This document shows positions 35,899 through 44,407 of a stretch of DNA of 46,079 nt, piece by piece. Each line of letters opens with the position of its first letter. The first letter of the stretch is position 1. The notes under the pieces were generated by a model, which was given only the letters and a program-made list of their open reading frames with translations, ran no database searches and had not been told where the DNA came from. The DNA lies in contig NZ_JAHTIK010000001.1 in assembly GCF_025655475.1 (NCBI RefSeq), positions 3,251,490 to 3,297,568 of the forward strand. Reading direction: 5' to 3'. Position numbers and translations under genes: made by a program. The DNA is from Kitasatospora sp. DSM 101779 (lineage in GTDB: Bacteria > Actinomycetota > Actinomycetes > Streptomycetales > Streptomycetaceae).

Positions 35899-37200
35899 TC
35901 AGGACGGGTTATTGATCAGCTCGTCGATCTTGGCGTCGGCGGCCTTCGTCGCCGCCGCCACCGAGGTCCCCCGGAAGATGTCGTTCAGCATGTCGACGAG
36001 GACGTTCTGCTTCTCGATCGCCGCCCAGCCCGGCGCGACCGGGGTGAACCAGGCGTCCGGCACCGCGTTGGCCGCGGCCGCGGTCGCCGGCTTGCTCTTC
36101 AGCGGGGCGAGTTGGGTGAGATTGTTCGGCAGGGTGTCCTTGTCGGCCAGCACCTGCTGCGACTTGGCGCTGGTGAACATCCGGATCCAGTCCTTGGCGA
36201 GATCCTGGACCTGCGACTTGGCGGTGACCGCGAGGTCCGAGCCGCCGATGAAGGAGGGCAGCGGCTTGCCGTTCGGGCCGGGCATGCCGGCGACCTTCAC
36301 GACGTCCTTGAGCTTGGGGTCGCCGGAGAGCGGCTCCAGCGCGGCGGCGGCCTCCCAGCCATTGCCGTAGAGCATCGCGGTGCGGTGCTTGCCGAGCACC
36401 GCGGCCTGGTCGAGCTCGTTCACCGTCAGGTCGTCGTGGTTGTACCGCTTCACCAGGTCGACGAAGTGCTGGATGCCCTGCTGCGCCTTCTCCTCGCCGA
36501 GGGTGCCGTGCCAGCGGCCGCCGTTGTCGAAGCGGGCGATGGCGCCGCCGTACGCGGCGACGTAGGACATCGCGGCGTACCAGTAGGGGCCGGGCAGGTA
36601 GAGCGGCGAGAAGTTCTTCGTGCCGCGGTTCCTCGCCTGGACCTTGTCGAGGGCCGCGAGCAGGTCGTCCTCGGTGGCCGGGACGGCGGAGCTGCCGGTG
36701 GCGTCCTGGAACATCGCGGAGTTGTAGATGGCGACGCGGGCGCCCGCGTAGTACGGCACGCAGAAGAGCTTGTCCTGGTAGGTGCAGGTGTTGACCAGAC
36801 CGCGGATCCAGGTCTGGTTGTTGTCGAAGGTCGTGCGGTCCACCGGTGCGAGCGAGCCGTTGAGGATGTACTTCATCGTCTCGGTGTTGCCGAGTTCGAC
36901 GACGTCGGGCACCCGTTCGCCCTTCAGTGCCTCGTCCAGGTTGGCGATCTTGTCCTTCCAGGTCTGGTACCGGAGCCGGAGCTCGACCTTCGGGTACTTG
37001 GCCGCGAACTCGTCGTTCACCTGCTGCACCAGTTCGGGCCAGCTGGTCTGGGCCTCGCCCATCAGCCAGACGGTCATGGTTCCGCTCGCCGCGGCGGCCG
37101 AGGCCGCCTGGTCCTGGCCGGGGGACCTGCCGCTGCCGCACCCCGCCGCGGTGGCCAGCAGGGCCGCCATGCCGATCGCCGCCGTCAACTGCCGCTTCAC
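35899..37200 (-). CDS. Sugar ABC transporter substrate-binding lipoprotein, DasA paralogue
   Basis: This 433-residue extracellular solute-binding protein (family 1) has a lipoprotein signal (LLATAAGC, Cys21). It is clearly related to DasA: MTVWLMGEAQTSWPELVQQ, VVELGNTETMKYI, FCVPYYAGARVAIYN, FSPLYLPGPYWYAA and FIGGSDLAVTAKS. GTG at 37200 follows GGAGGAAGC. It stands alone on the opposite strand, divergent from dasA, with no permease of its own, so it probably delivers a sugar to DasB/DasC or to an unlinked permease. Two dre sites lie in its promoter region. Confidence 0.9.
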   Translation of the reverse strand: MKRQLTAAIGMAALLATAAGCGSGRSPGQDQAASAAAASGTMTVWLMGEAQTSWPELVQQVNDEFAAKYPKVELRLRYQTWKDKIANLDEALKGERVPDVVELGNTETMKYILNGSLAPVDRTTFDNNQTWIRGLVNTCTYQDKLFCVPYYAGARVAIYNSAMFQDATGSSAVPATEDDLLAALDKVQARNRGTKNFSPLYLPGPYWYAAMSYVAAYGGAIARFDNGGRWHGTLGEEKAQQGIQHFVDLVKRYNHDDLTVNELDQAAVLGKHRTAMLYGNGWEAAAALEPLSGDPKLKDVVKVAGMPGPNGKPLPSFIGGSDLAVTAKSQVQDLAKDWIRMFTSAKSQQVLADKDTLPNNLTQLAPLKSKPATAAAANAVPDAWFTPVAPGWAAIEKQNVLVDMLNDIFRGTSVAAATKAADAKIDELINNPS

Positions 37201-37755
37201 GCTTCCTCCGGAGGGTCGGGGAAGGTCTGCGCATTGGTACAGACCAGTTCGCCGAGACTGGACCAGACCACCGGTCGCGTCAACGGCGCGTGGGGGCGTA
37301 CGCACCAGTCGTTGCAGAGCCGTTGTCAAGCAGGCACGCAGGGTGAGCGCACACTCACCACAGGCTCCATTAGGGCTCCCTTAAGGCCCACTTGAGGGCG
37401 GGTTAGGTCCGGCGAAGGATCGCTCGCCATCTATCACCGTTCATGGGGGATTCGCCCGATTCGCCGGCCGAGATGGTCCAGTCCAAGCCCCGTCGACCAC
37501 CAGATGCCCACGGCAGTGTCAAGCGTTGATAACGGTGTGCCCCGAGCCCTCGCGAGCCCTTGACGGTCTTCTTTGGTACGTGCCAATCTCCAGGGCAGTT
37601 GGTCTACACCAATGGTCTACTCCACCAGGCCGGTTGCCGCTCCACCCCTGCAGTTCCCCCATCGCAATCACCGGTGACACTCCCCCGGCACGTCGCTTCA
37701 GGGCCACGCCCCCACAGCCCGGTGCCACACCTTGCTCATCCCTCTGGAGGATGGT
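37201..37755. promoter_or_regulatory. Divergent promoter region of the DasA paralogue and dasA, with five dre-like sites
   Basis: Relative to core TGGTCTAGACCA, matches are TGGTACAGACCA (37235-37246, 10/12), TGGACCAGACCA (37259-37270, 10/12), TGGTCCAGTCCA (37474-37485, 10/12), TGGTCTACACCA (37600-37611, 11/12) and TGGTCTACTCCA (37613-37624, 10/12). The first two lie 35-70 bp upstream of the paralogue start; the last two lie about 130-155 bp upstream of dasA and are nearly adjacent. DasR represses das genes in Streptomyces and is released by amino-sugar phosphates. Otherwise the gap shows no gene. Confidence 0.75.
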
Positions 37756-39069
37756 TTGAACCGCAAGCTCGCCGCCGTGGCCGCCATTGCCACCGTTCTC
37801 GTCGCGTCCGCCTGCTCCTCGTCCGGCTCCTCCGGCGACGCCAAGCAGGCCACCCTCAGCAAGGACGGCAAGGGCAAGAAGATCACGGTCTGGCTGATGG
37901 ACGACGCCCAGAAGGGCTGGCCGTCGGTCGTCGAGGCTGCCAAGAAGCAGTTCAAGGAGGAGACCGGCGCCGACGTCGACATCCAGTGGCAGACCTGGAC
38001 CAACTACACCACCAAGCTCGACACCGCCCTGCTCTCCGGCAACGCCCCCGAGGTCATCGAGCTCGGCAACACCCAGACCGCCAAGTACATCGAGGCCGGC
38101 TCCTTCGTCGACCTGACCGGTGTGAAGTCCCAGTTCGAGAACTCGGACAAGTACCTGGACTCGCTGGCCGCCTCGGGCCAGACCCCGGACGGCTCCAAGA
38201 CCTACGCCGTCCCGTACTACGCCGGCGCCCGTGTCCTGATCTACCGCAAGGACCTGTTCGCCGCGGCCGGCGTCACCAACCCGCCGACCACCCTGGCCGA
38301 GCTGAAGGACGCCCTCACCAAGGTGAAGGCCGCCAACGCCTCCGTGCCGAACTTCTCCGCCCTGTACCTCCCGGGCCAGAACTGGTACACCGCCGCCTCC
38401 TTCGGCGCCGGCACCTTCGGCGTGAAGAACATCGTCGCCAAGAGCAACGGCGACAAGTGGACCGGCACCCTGACCGACCCCAAGTTCGTCGAGGGCGTCA
38501 AGGTCTGGAACGACCTGCAGAAGCAGTTCTCGGTCGGCGGCACCACCACCGACGAGGCCACCCAGGACGCCCTGATGGCCAAGGGCAACATCGCCGCCAT
38601 CGTCGGCAACGGCTGGGAGCTCGGCTCCGTCGCGGACCCGAAGACCGGCGACCCGTCGCTGAAGGACAAGCTCGGCAGCATCGCCCTCCCGGGCACCGCG
38701 GCCGGCCAGCCCACCCCCGCCTTCCTCGGCGGCTCCGACCTGGCCGTCCCGGCCAAGTCCGCCAACCCGGGTCTGGGCGCGACCTTCCTGCAGATCTTCA
38801 CCAACACCAAGCAGCAGACCGAGCTGGCGAAGTTCGCGATCCCGAACGCCAAGAACCTCGTCGCCGCCTACAAGGCCGCCGCGCCGGCCAACAAGGCGAC
38901 CGGTGACGCCGCCGAGGGCCAGACCTGGTTCATCCCGAACTCCCCGATGTGGTCCGGCGCCGACGAGACCGCGCTGAAGAACGCCTTCGGCGCGATCGCG
39001 GCCGGCGGCGACCCGGCGGCCGAGCTCAAGAAGGTCGAGGAGACCGTCCTCAAGGACCTGAACGGCTGA
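37756..39069 (+). CDS. dasA: Chitobiose/chitooligosaccharide ABC transporter substrate-binding lipoprotein
   Basis: This 437-residue lipoprotein has signal peptide MNRKLAAVAAIATVLVASAC (Cys20). The binding fold carries ITVWLMDDAQKGWPSVVEA, VIELGNTQTAKYIEAG, YAVPYYAGARVLIYRKDLF, FSALYLPGQNWYTAASFG and FLGGSDLAVPAKS. The start is TTG at 37756: GGAGG stands 5 nt before it and the lipoprotein signal begins there, whereas the ATG at 37732 has no ribosome site and would spoil the signal peptide. It precedes dasB-dasC and has several dre sites upstream. The symbol rests on sequence resemblance and the full das context. Confidence 0.93.
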   Translation: MNRKLAAVAAIATVLVASACSSSGSSGDAKQATLSKDGKGKKITVWLMDDAQKGWPSVVEAAKKQFKEETGADVDIQWQTWTNYTTKLDTALLSGNAPEVIELGNTQTAKYIEAGSFVDLTGVKSQFENSDKYLDSLAASGQTPDGSKTYAVPYYAGARVLIYRKDLFAAAGVTNPPTTLAELKDALTKVKAANASVPNFSALYLPGQNWYTAASFGAGTFGVKNIVAKSNGDKWTGTLTDPKFVEGVKVWNDLQKQFSVGGTTTDEATQDALMAKGNIAAIVGNGWELGSVADPKTGDPSLKDKLGSIALPGTAAGQPTPAFLGGSDLAVPAKSANPGLGATFLQIFTNTKQQTELAKFAIPNAKNLVAAYKAAAPANKATGDAAEGQTWFIPNSPMWSGADETALKNAFGAIAAGGDPAAELKKVEETVLKDLNG

Positions 39070-39082
39070 CGAAGCGTGCAGG

Positions 39083-39120
39083 GGGTGGGCAGTCCGTGCG
39101 GAAGCGCGGACTGCCCACCC
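39083..39120 (+). promoter_or_regulatory. Stable stem-loop between dasA and dasB
   Basis: GGGTGGGCAGTCCG (39083-39096) pairs perfectly over 14 bp with 39107-39120, a 10-nt loop, no T-run after it. It probably acts as a partial terminator or mRNA-stabilising end so that the binding protein is made in excess over the permeases. Confidence 0.7.
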
Positions 39121-39161
39121 GCGCAGGTACCGATCAGTTCCGCGGGCCGGGAAGGACCCTG

Positions 39162-40151
39162 ATGAGCGTGACAACGAACGAAACGCCGGTGGCGGTCGAG
39201 GAGACCGCGGCCGCCGCCGCCCCGCCGCCGCGCAGGCGCGGCTTCCTGGCGGGCGGCCACTACATCCCCTACGCGATGATCCTGCCGGCCGTCGCGGCCC
39301 TGGTGGGCGTCCTCGCGTACCCGCTGTACCAGCTGTTCGACCTGTCGTTCCAGAACATCAACCGGTACTCGTACCTGGTCAACCCGGCGCTGTCGAAGTA
39401 CATCGGGTTCGAGGGCTACGGCAAGGTCCTCGGCGACGACCAGTTCTGGGAGGTCGTGCTCCGCTCGATCTGGTTCACCCTGGAGCTGGTCGTCCTCTCC
39501 ATGGTCCTGGGCATGCTGTTCGCCCTGCTCCTCAACCGGGTCTCCGGCTGGGTCAAGGTCATCTGCATCACCGTGATGATGTTCGTCTGGGCCATCCCCG
39601 CGCTCGTCACCGGCACCATCTTCCGCTGGCTCTTCGCCTCCAACGGCGGCGTGGTCGACTACATCGGCTACCTGTTCACCGGCGACGAGAAGACCAAGCA
39701 CTACGACTGGTTCGCCGACCCCACCGTCGGCCTCTACGTGGTCGGCGCCGCGGTCATCGTCTGGGGTGCGCTGCCCTTCCTGGTGCTCGGCCTCAACGCC
39801 GCGCTCACCCAGGTGCCCAAGGAGCTGCTGGAGGCCGCCAAGCTGGACGGCGCCACCGGCCTGCAGGCCTTCCGGCACGTGGTGATCCCCGTCATCAAGC
39901 CGTTCCTGATGATCAGCGCCGCGCTGAGCTTCATCTGGGACTTCCAGGTCTTCGCGCAGATCTTCTCGCTGCGCAACACCTCGCCCGAGCCCGGCTACTG
40001 GACGATCGGCACCTACCTCTTCCAGAAGGGCATCGTCGCCTCGAAGTACAGCGACTCCTCGGTGATCTCGATCGCCATGATCCTCCTCATGCTGGCGGTG
40101 CTCGTCTTCTACATCCGCCAGATGCTCAAGATCGGAGCCCAGGACCGATGA
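39162..40151 (+). CDS. dasB: Chitobiose ABC transporter permease 1
   Basis: This 329-residue MalF-like permease has six predicted helices after an Ala-rich cytoplasmic N-terminus (first helix AMILPAVAALVGVLAYPLY). The EAA loop is KELLEAAKLDGATGLQAFRHVVIPVIKP, contacting the ATPase. No ATPase gene is in the cluster, as expected, because das and related sugar importers in Streptomyces share the multiple-sugar ATPase MsiK. GGAAGGACC precedes the ATG. It overlaps dasC by 4 bp. Confidence 0.93.
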   Translation: MSVTTNETPVAVEETAAAAAPPPRRRGFLAGGHYIPYAMILPAVAALVGVLAYPLYQLFDLSFQNINRYSYLVNPALSKYIGFEGYGKVLGDDQFWEVVLRSIWFTLELVVLSMVLGMLFALLLNRVSGWVKVICITVMMFVWAIPALVTGTIFRWLFASNGGVVDYIGYLFTGDEKTKHYDWFADPTVGLYVVGAAVIVWGALPFLVLGLNAALTQVPKELLEAAKLDGATGLQAFRHVVIPVIKPFLMISAALSFIWDFQVFAQIFSLRNTSPEPGYWTIGTYLFQKGIVASKYSDSSVISIAMILLMLAVLVFYIRQMLKIGAQDR

Positions 40152-41059
40152 CCACCGTCGACACCACGGCCACCGCGGGCGCCGCGGCCGCCGCGCCGAA
40201 GGTCCGGGCCAAGGTCCGCGCCACCGGCCAGAACCCGGTGATGACCTGGGTCTGGAACACCCTCGGCCTCGGCTTCGCGGTGGTGATGGGCTTCCCGATC
40301 TACTGGATGATCATCACCACCTTCAAGACCAACAAGGACCTGATCGCCAAGGATCCGACCTTCTGGCCGCAGGCGTTCTCCTTCGACAGCTACAAGACGA
40401 TCTTCGACGACAAGGAGTGCCTGCCGGGGCTCCAGAACACGGTCGTCATCACGCTCGGCGCCGTGGTGCTCGGCCTGGTCGTCGGCTTCCTCGCCGCCGT
40501 CGCCGTCGCCCGGTTCGGGTTCCGCGGCCGCAACTTCTTCATCGTCACCATGCTGGTCGTCCAGATGGTGCCGCTGCTGGCGATCATCGTCCCGCTGTTC
40601 GTGGTGATGAACAAGGCCGGCATGACCGGCACGCTCTTCGGCGCCATGCTGGCCTACCTGGTCTTCACCGTGCCCTACGTGGTGTGGACACTGCGCTCGT
40701 TCATCGTCAACATCCCGGCCGAGCTCGACGAGGCCGCCATGGTCGACGGCTGCACCCAGTGGGGCGCGTTCTTCCGCGTCATCCTGCCGCTCACCCTGCC
40801 CGGCCTGATCACCACCGGTGTGTACAGCTGGATCCAGGCGTGGAACGAGTTCGTCGTCGCCAACGTGCTGCTGTCCACCGGCGGCCAGAAGACCTCGATG
40901 ATCTGGCTGACCTTCTACGCCACCACCCCCACCCGCGGCGCCGACTACGGCTCGCAGATGGCCGGCGCCCTGCTGGTCTCGCTGCCCGTGATCGTGCTCT
41001 TCGTGATCTTCCAGAAGAAGGTGTCGGCGGGCCTGACCGCCGGTGCGGTCAAGGGCTGA
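40148..41059 (+). CDS. dasC: Chitobiose ABC transporter permease 2
   Basis: This 303-residue MalG-like permease has an N-terminal helix (LGLGFAVVMGFPIYWMIITTF), six hydrophobic segments in all and the EAA loop AELDEAAMVDGCTQWGAFFRVILPLTLPG. The start codon overlaps the dasB stop (ATGA). It forms the membrane channel together with DasB. Confidence 0.94.
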   Translation: MTTVDTTATAGAAAAAPKVRAKVRATGQNPVMTWVWNTLGLGFAVVMGFPIYWMIITTFKTNKDLIAKDPTFWPQAFSFDSYKTIFDDKECLPGLQNTVVITLGAVVLGLVVGFLAAVAVARFGFRGRNFFIVTMLVVQMVPLLAIIVPLFVVMNKAGMTGTLFGAMLAYLVFTVPYVVWTLRSFIVNIPAELDEAAMVDGCTQWGAFFRVILPLTLPGLITTGVYSWIQAWNEFVVANVLLSTGGQKTSMIWLTFYATTPTRGADYGSQMAGALLVSLPVIVLFVIFQKKVSAGLTAGAVKG

Positions 41060-41122
41060 CGTCCACAGGCGCGTCCCGCCCCGCACCCCCTCACCTCCCG
41101 CACCCCACCCAGGGAAGGAACC

Positions 41123-42700
41123 ATGGCGATTCCCGGTACGGAAAGCGTCGAACTGCTCACGGACGCCGGCGCGGTGCTCCAGCCGGGCTTCGCCGGGCTC
41201 ACCGCCCCCGAGTGGCTGCGCCGCAGACTGGGCTCGGGCGAGCTGGGCGGCGTCGCGCTGTTCGGCCGCAACATCCGTACCCCGCAGCAGGTCGCCGCGC
41301 TGACCGCCGAGATGTACGCGCTCAACCCGGAGCTGCTGATCGCCACGGACGAGGAGGGCGGTGACGTCACCCGGCTGGAGGTCTCCAGCGGCTCCTCCTA
41401 CCCCGGCAACCTGGCGCTCGGCGAGGTCGACGACACCGACCTCACCGAGCGGGTCGCCCGCTCGATCGGCCTGGACCTCTCGTCGGTCGGCATCAACCTC
41501 GACTACGCCCCCGACGCGGACGTCAACTCCAACCCGGACAACCCGGTGATCGGCGTCCGCTCCTTCGGCGCCGACGGCGACCTCGCCGCCCGGCACACCG
41601 CCGCCTGGGTCCGCGGCCTGCAGTCCGCCGGGGTGGCGGCCTGCGCCAAGCACTTCCCCGGCCACGGCGACACCGCCGGCGACTCCCACCTCGGACTGCC
41701 GCGGATCGACCTCAGCTCGGAGCAGGTGCAGGAGCACCTCAAGCCGTTCCGCGCCGCCATCGCGGCCGGCGTGAAATCGATCATGACGGCGCACATCCTC
41801 TTCCCGGCCTACGACGCGGACCTGCCCGCCACCATGTCCCGGGAGATCCTCACCGGCCTGCTCCGCGGCGAACTCGGCTACACCGGGCTGATCGTCACCG
41901 ACGGCATCGAGATGGGCGCCATCTCCGGCACCCACGGCGTCGCCGCCGGCTCGGTCAAGGCGATCGCGGCCGGTGCCGACACCATCTGCGTCGGCGGCGG
42001 ACTGCAGGACGAGGCGGCCTTCCTCTACCTCCGCGACGCCCTGGTCTGGGCCGTCCGCGAGGGCCGGCTCTCCGCCGAGCGACTGCACGAGGCCGCCGAG
42101 CGGAACCGGGCCGTCGCCCGCTGGTCCGCCGCCGAGCGGGCCGCCCAGGCCGGCTCGCACGGCGAGGTCGGCATCGGACTGGCCGCCGCCCGCCGGGCGC
42201 TGCGCATCCACGGCGACCTGCGCCCGCTGGAGGGTGTGCCGCACGTGGTGGAGTTCTCCCCCGGTGCCAACATCGCCGTCGGCGACCAGACCCCGTGGGG
42301 CGTCTCCGGCCCGCTCACCGAACTCGTCCCCGGCACCACCCACACCCGGGTCGGGGCGCCCGCCACCCGGATCGAGGGCTCCGGCCTGCTGCACGTGGCG
42401 GTCGCCGCCGAGGGCGCGGACGTCGACGTCCGGCCGCTGCTCGGCGCCGCGGTCAACCGCCCGCTGGTGATCGTCGTCCGCGACGTGCACCGGCACCCGT
42501 GGATGCTGCGGGCCGCGCTCGCGATGACCGCCGTCCGTCCCGACGCGGTGGTGGTGGAGATCGGCACGGCGCACGCCCTGGCCGACACCTTCGGCGGCCG
42601 CGGCACGGCCGTGCTCGCCACCCACGGCGGCGCCCGGGTCTGCGGTGTGGCCGCTGCCGAGGCGCTGGCCGGGCTGGTGCTGGGCGCGGCGTCCGCCTGA
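41123..42700 (+). CDS. dasD: Cytoplasmic GH3 beta-N-acetylglucosaminidase
   Basis: This 525-residue glycoside hydrolase family 3 enzyme has the NagZ-type signature KHFPGHGDTAGDSH (176-189; Asp187 and His189 form the acid/base dyad) and the nucleophile Asp260 in GLIVTDGIEMGAI. A further C-terminal domain (about 360-525) is present. There is no signal peptide, so it should act inside the cell, splitting chitobiose imported by DasA/B/C into GlcNAc. The gene starts 63 bp after dasC on the same strand, with an AAGGAACC ribosome site. The symbol follows its place in the das cluster. Confidence 0.9.
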   Translation: MAIPGTESVELLTDAGAVLQPGFAGLTAPEWLRRRLGSGELGGVALFGRNIRTPQQVAALTAEMYALNPELLIATDEEGGDVTRLEVSSGSSYPGNLALGEVDDTDLTERVARSIGLDLSSVGINLDYAPDADVNSNPDNPVIGVRSFGADGDLAARHTAAWVRGLQSAGVAACAKHFPGHGDTAGDSHLGLPRIDLSSEQVQEHLKPFRAAIAAGVKSIMTAHILFPAYDADLPATMSREILTGLLRGELGYTGLIVTDGIEMGAISGTHGVAAGSVKAIAAGADTICVGGGLQDEAAFLYLRDALVWAVREGRLSAERLHEAAERNRAVARWSAAERAAQAGSHGEVGIGLAAARRALRIHGDLRPLEGVPHVVEFSPGANIAVGDQTPWGVSGPLTELVPGTTHTRVGAPATRIEGSGLLHVAVAAEGADVDVRPLLGAAVNRPLVIVVRDVHRHPWMLRAALAMTAVRPDAVVVEIGTAHALADTFGGRGTAVLATHGGARVCGVAAAEALAGLVLGAASA

Positions 42701-42703
42701 CCC

Positions 42704-42767
42704 GGGGCGGTGCGGGCCCGGGACGGTGCGGGCCCGGGGCGGTGCGGGGCCGGGGCGGTGCGGGGCC
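42704..42767. repeat. 16-bp tandem repeat, four copies, downstream of dasD
   Basis: GGGGCGGTGCGGGCCC-type units begin at 42704, 42720, 42736 and 42752, with one or two substitutions between copies. They follow the dasD stop codon directly. Confidence 0.9.
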
Positions 42768-42886
42768 CGAGGGTTCCGAGGCCAGGGGGCTTCGGGGCCC
42801 GGATGGCTTCGGGGCCGACGGGGGGGCATTGGGCCGACGGGGGCACGGGGCTCAGTCGCGTTCGGCTCCGGCCGGCGGGGGACCTC

Positions 42887-42955
42887 CAGGCCGGGGACCG
42901 TCCGGCCGAACCCGGGACCGACAGGCCGGGGACCGTCCGGCCGAACCCGGGACCG
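42887..42955. repeat. 34-bp perfect direct repeat upstream of dasR
   Basis: The 34 bases at 42887-42920 are identical to 42922-42955 (period 35). Each contains GACCGTCCGGCCGAACCCGG. Together with the 16-bp units, they make most of the 318-bp dasD-dasR gap repetitive; no gene is seen in it. Confidence 0.9.
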
Positions 42956-43018
42956 CGGGAGCTCACATTCGGCGGCCCCCGCGTGCGACCATGTGCTGAT
43001 ACAACGACGGAGGAGCCG

Positions 43019-43855
43019 GTGACGGCTGCAGGGCGAGGAGTGAGAGCGGCCATGAGCGGCGACAGAGGCACGGCGGCCCTCCCGGAGGGCACCACGGTGC
43101 CGGCGCAGTCCACGGCGGCCACCGGTACGGCCGCGCGGGTGCCCAAGTACTACGGGCTCAAGCGCCACCTGCTGCAGCTGACCGAGACTCAGCCGGCCGG
43201 TACCCCGGTGCCGCCGGAGCGGGCTCTGGCGGCCCAGTTCGACACCTCGCGCACCACCGTCCGGCAGGCGCTGCAGGAGCTGGTCGTCGAGGGCCGGCTC
43301 GAGCGCATCCAGGGCAAGGGCACCTTCGTCGCCAAGCCCAAGGTCGCCCAGGCACTGCAGCTCACCTCGTACACCGAGGACATGCGCGCCCAGGGTCTGG
43401 AGCCGACCTCCCGGCTGATCGAGGTCGGCTACATCAGCGCCGACGAGCGGCTCGCCCCGCTGCTGGACATCAAGCCCGGCAGCCGGGTGCTGCGGATCGA
43501 GCGCCTCCGGCTCGCCAACGGCGACCCGATGGCGATCGAGGTCGCGCACCTGTCGGCCAAGCGCTTCCCGGCGCTGCGCCGCAACCTGGTCAAGCACAAC
43601 TCGCTCTACACCGCGCTGCGCGAGGTGTACGGGGTGACGGTGGCCGAGGCCGAGGAGACCATCGAGACCACGCTCGCCAACCCGCGCGAGGCCGGCCTGC
43701 TCGGCTCCGACCTGGGCCTGCCGATGCTCCAGCTCTCCCGGCACTCCTTCGACGCGGAGGGCGCCCCGGTGGAGTGGGTGCGCTCGATCTACCGCGGCGA
43801 CCGGTACAAGTTCATCACCCGCCTGCAGCGGCCCGAGCAGCAGCCGCAGGCCTGA
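43019..43855 (+). CDS. dasR: GntR/HutC-family repressor of amino-sugar metabolism
   Basis: This 278-residue regulator matches DasR closely. The GntR winged helix is [66 protein letters not shown]. It is followed by the UTRA ligand-binding domain ([24 protein letters not shown] through [20 protein letters not shown]). It binds dre operators and is released by phosphorylated GlcN/GlcNAc. GTG at 43019 follows GGAGGAG; the ATG at 43052 would give 267 residues, nearer the size of known DasR. It is co-directional with dasD. Confidence 0.94.
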   Translation: MTAAGRGVRAAMSGDRGTAALPEGTTVPAQSTAATGTAARVPKYYGLKRHLLQLTETQPAGTPVPPERALAAQFDTSRTTVRQALQELVVEGRLERIQGKGTFVAKPKVAQALQLTSYTEDMRAQGLEPTSRLIEVGYISADERLAPLLDIKPGSRVLRIERLRLANGDPMAIEVAHLSAKRFPALRRNLVKHNSLYTALREVYGVTVAEAEETIETTLANPREAGLLGSDLGLPMLQLSRHSFDAEGAPVEWVRSIYRGDRYKFITRLQRPEQQPQA

Positions 43856-43922
43856 GCCCCCTCCGCCCACGGACCGCTCTGCCCACGTACCGCCCTGCCG
43901 CGGAACCGCCCCGCCCGCTCCG

Positions 43923-43968
43923 ACGGCCTGATCCGGTTGGCCTTCCGCCGACCGAATCAGGCCGTTTC
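43923..43968 (+). terminator. Terminator of dasR
   Basis: ACGGCCTGAT (43923-43932) pairs perfectly with 43956-43965; the stem continues inward with CGGT/ACCG after one mismatch, and the sequence runs into TTTCC. Confidence 0.85.
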
Positions 43969-43979
43969 CGTGCGGACTG

Positions 43980-44009
43980 GTGACACAGGTCACGTCCGTG
44001 CCCTACATT
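43980..44009 (+). promoter_or_regulatory. Promoter with Crp-like site upstream of the symporter operon
   Basis: GTGA-CACAGG-TCAC at 43980-43993 fits GTG-N6-GNCAC, the Streptomyces Crp consensus as I recall it. GTGACA (43980-43985) and TACATT (44004-44009), 18 nt apart, form a candidate promoter, so the Crp-like site overlaps the -35 element. Confidence 0.55.
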
Positions 44010-44040
44010 TCGCTCCCGTACTGACTGCCGATCACCAAAG

Positions 44041-44100
44041 GTGCTGCTCGGCGGGCGTGCGGGAGACAACCCCGCACGCTGCGGCGCCGACGAGGTGAGC
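44041..44100 (+). promoter_or_regulatory. Structured leader of the symporter operon
   Basis: In the roughly 107-nt leader, GCGTGCGGG (44055-44063) pairs with CCCGCACGC (44071-44079), enclosed by TCGGCG/CGCCGA (44048-44053, 44085-44090). The ribosome site for the first gene follows about 20 nt later. It matches no riboswitch class that I can recognise. Confidence 0.45.
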
Positions 44101-44122
44101 CCTCTTCAGCCGGAGCCGCGAC

Positions 44123-44407
44123 ATGTCGTCAGAAGTGCAACCCCCCACCGAGGACGGGGCCGCCGGCCCCCTCCCCGCCGTCACCCCGGCCCGCGTGCTG
44201 GCCGGGATCTGCCTCGCCGTACCGATCGTGGCGACCCTGTGGGTGTCCTCGTACACCAAGGCCGACCCCGAGCTCGGCGGGATGCCGTTCTTCTACTGGT
44301 ACCAGCTGCTCTGGGTGCCGGTCTCGGCACTCTTCACGGTCGGCGCCTACCTGCTGATCAAGCGCGACGAGAAGGCCCGCAAGGCCGCCCGGGGCGGTGA
44401 CGCGTGA
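44123..44407 (+). CDS. Small membrane protein of the DUF3311 family
   Basis: A 94-residue protein with two transmembrane helices (VLAGICLAVPIVATLWVSS and YWYQLLWVPVSALFTVGAYLLI) and a basic C-terminal end. DUF3311 proteins are regularly encoded immediately before sodium:solute symporters and are presumed accessory subunits. The stop codon overlaps the symporter start (TGATG), so translation is coupled. Confidence 0.9.
   Translation: MSSEVQPPTEDGAAGPLPAVTPARVLAGICLAVPIVATLWVSSYTKADPELGGMPFFYWYQLLWVPVSALFTVGAYLLIKRDEKARKAARGGDA

Noticed and set aside
37573..37586. TTGGTACGTGCCAA palindrome as a further DasR site
   Set aside because: Only 7 of 12 core positions match dre; it is a palindrome but not a convincing operator for DasR.
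40109..43993. Very long open frame antisense to dasC, dasD and dasR
   Set aside because: It is the shadow of three clear + strand genes, with no recognisable domains.
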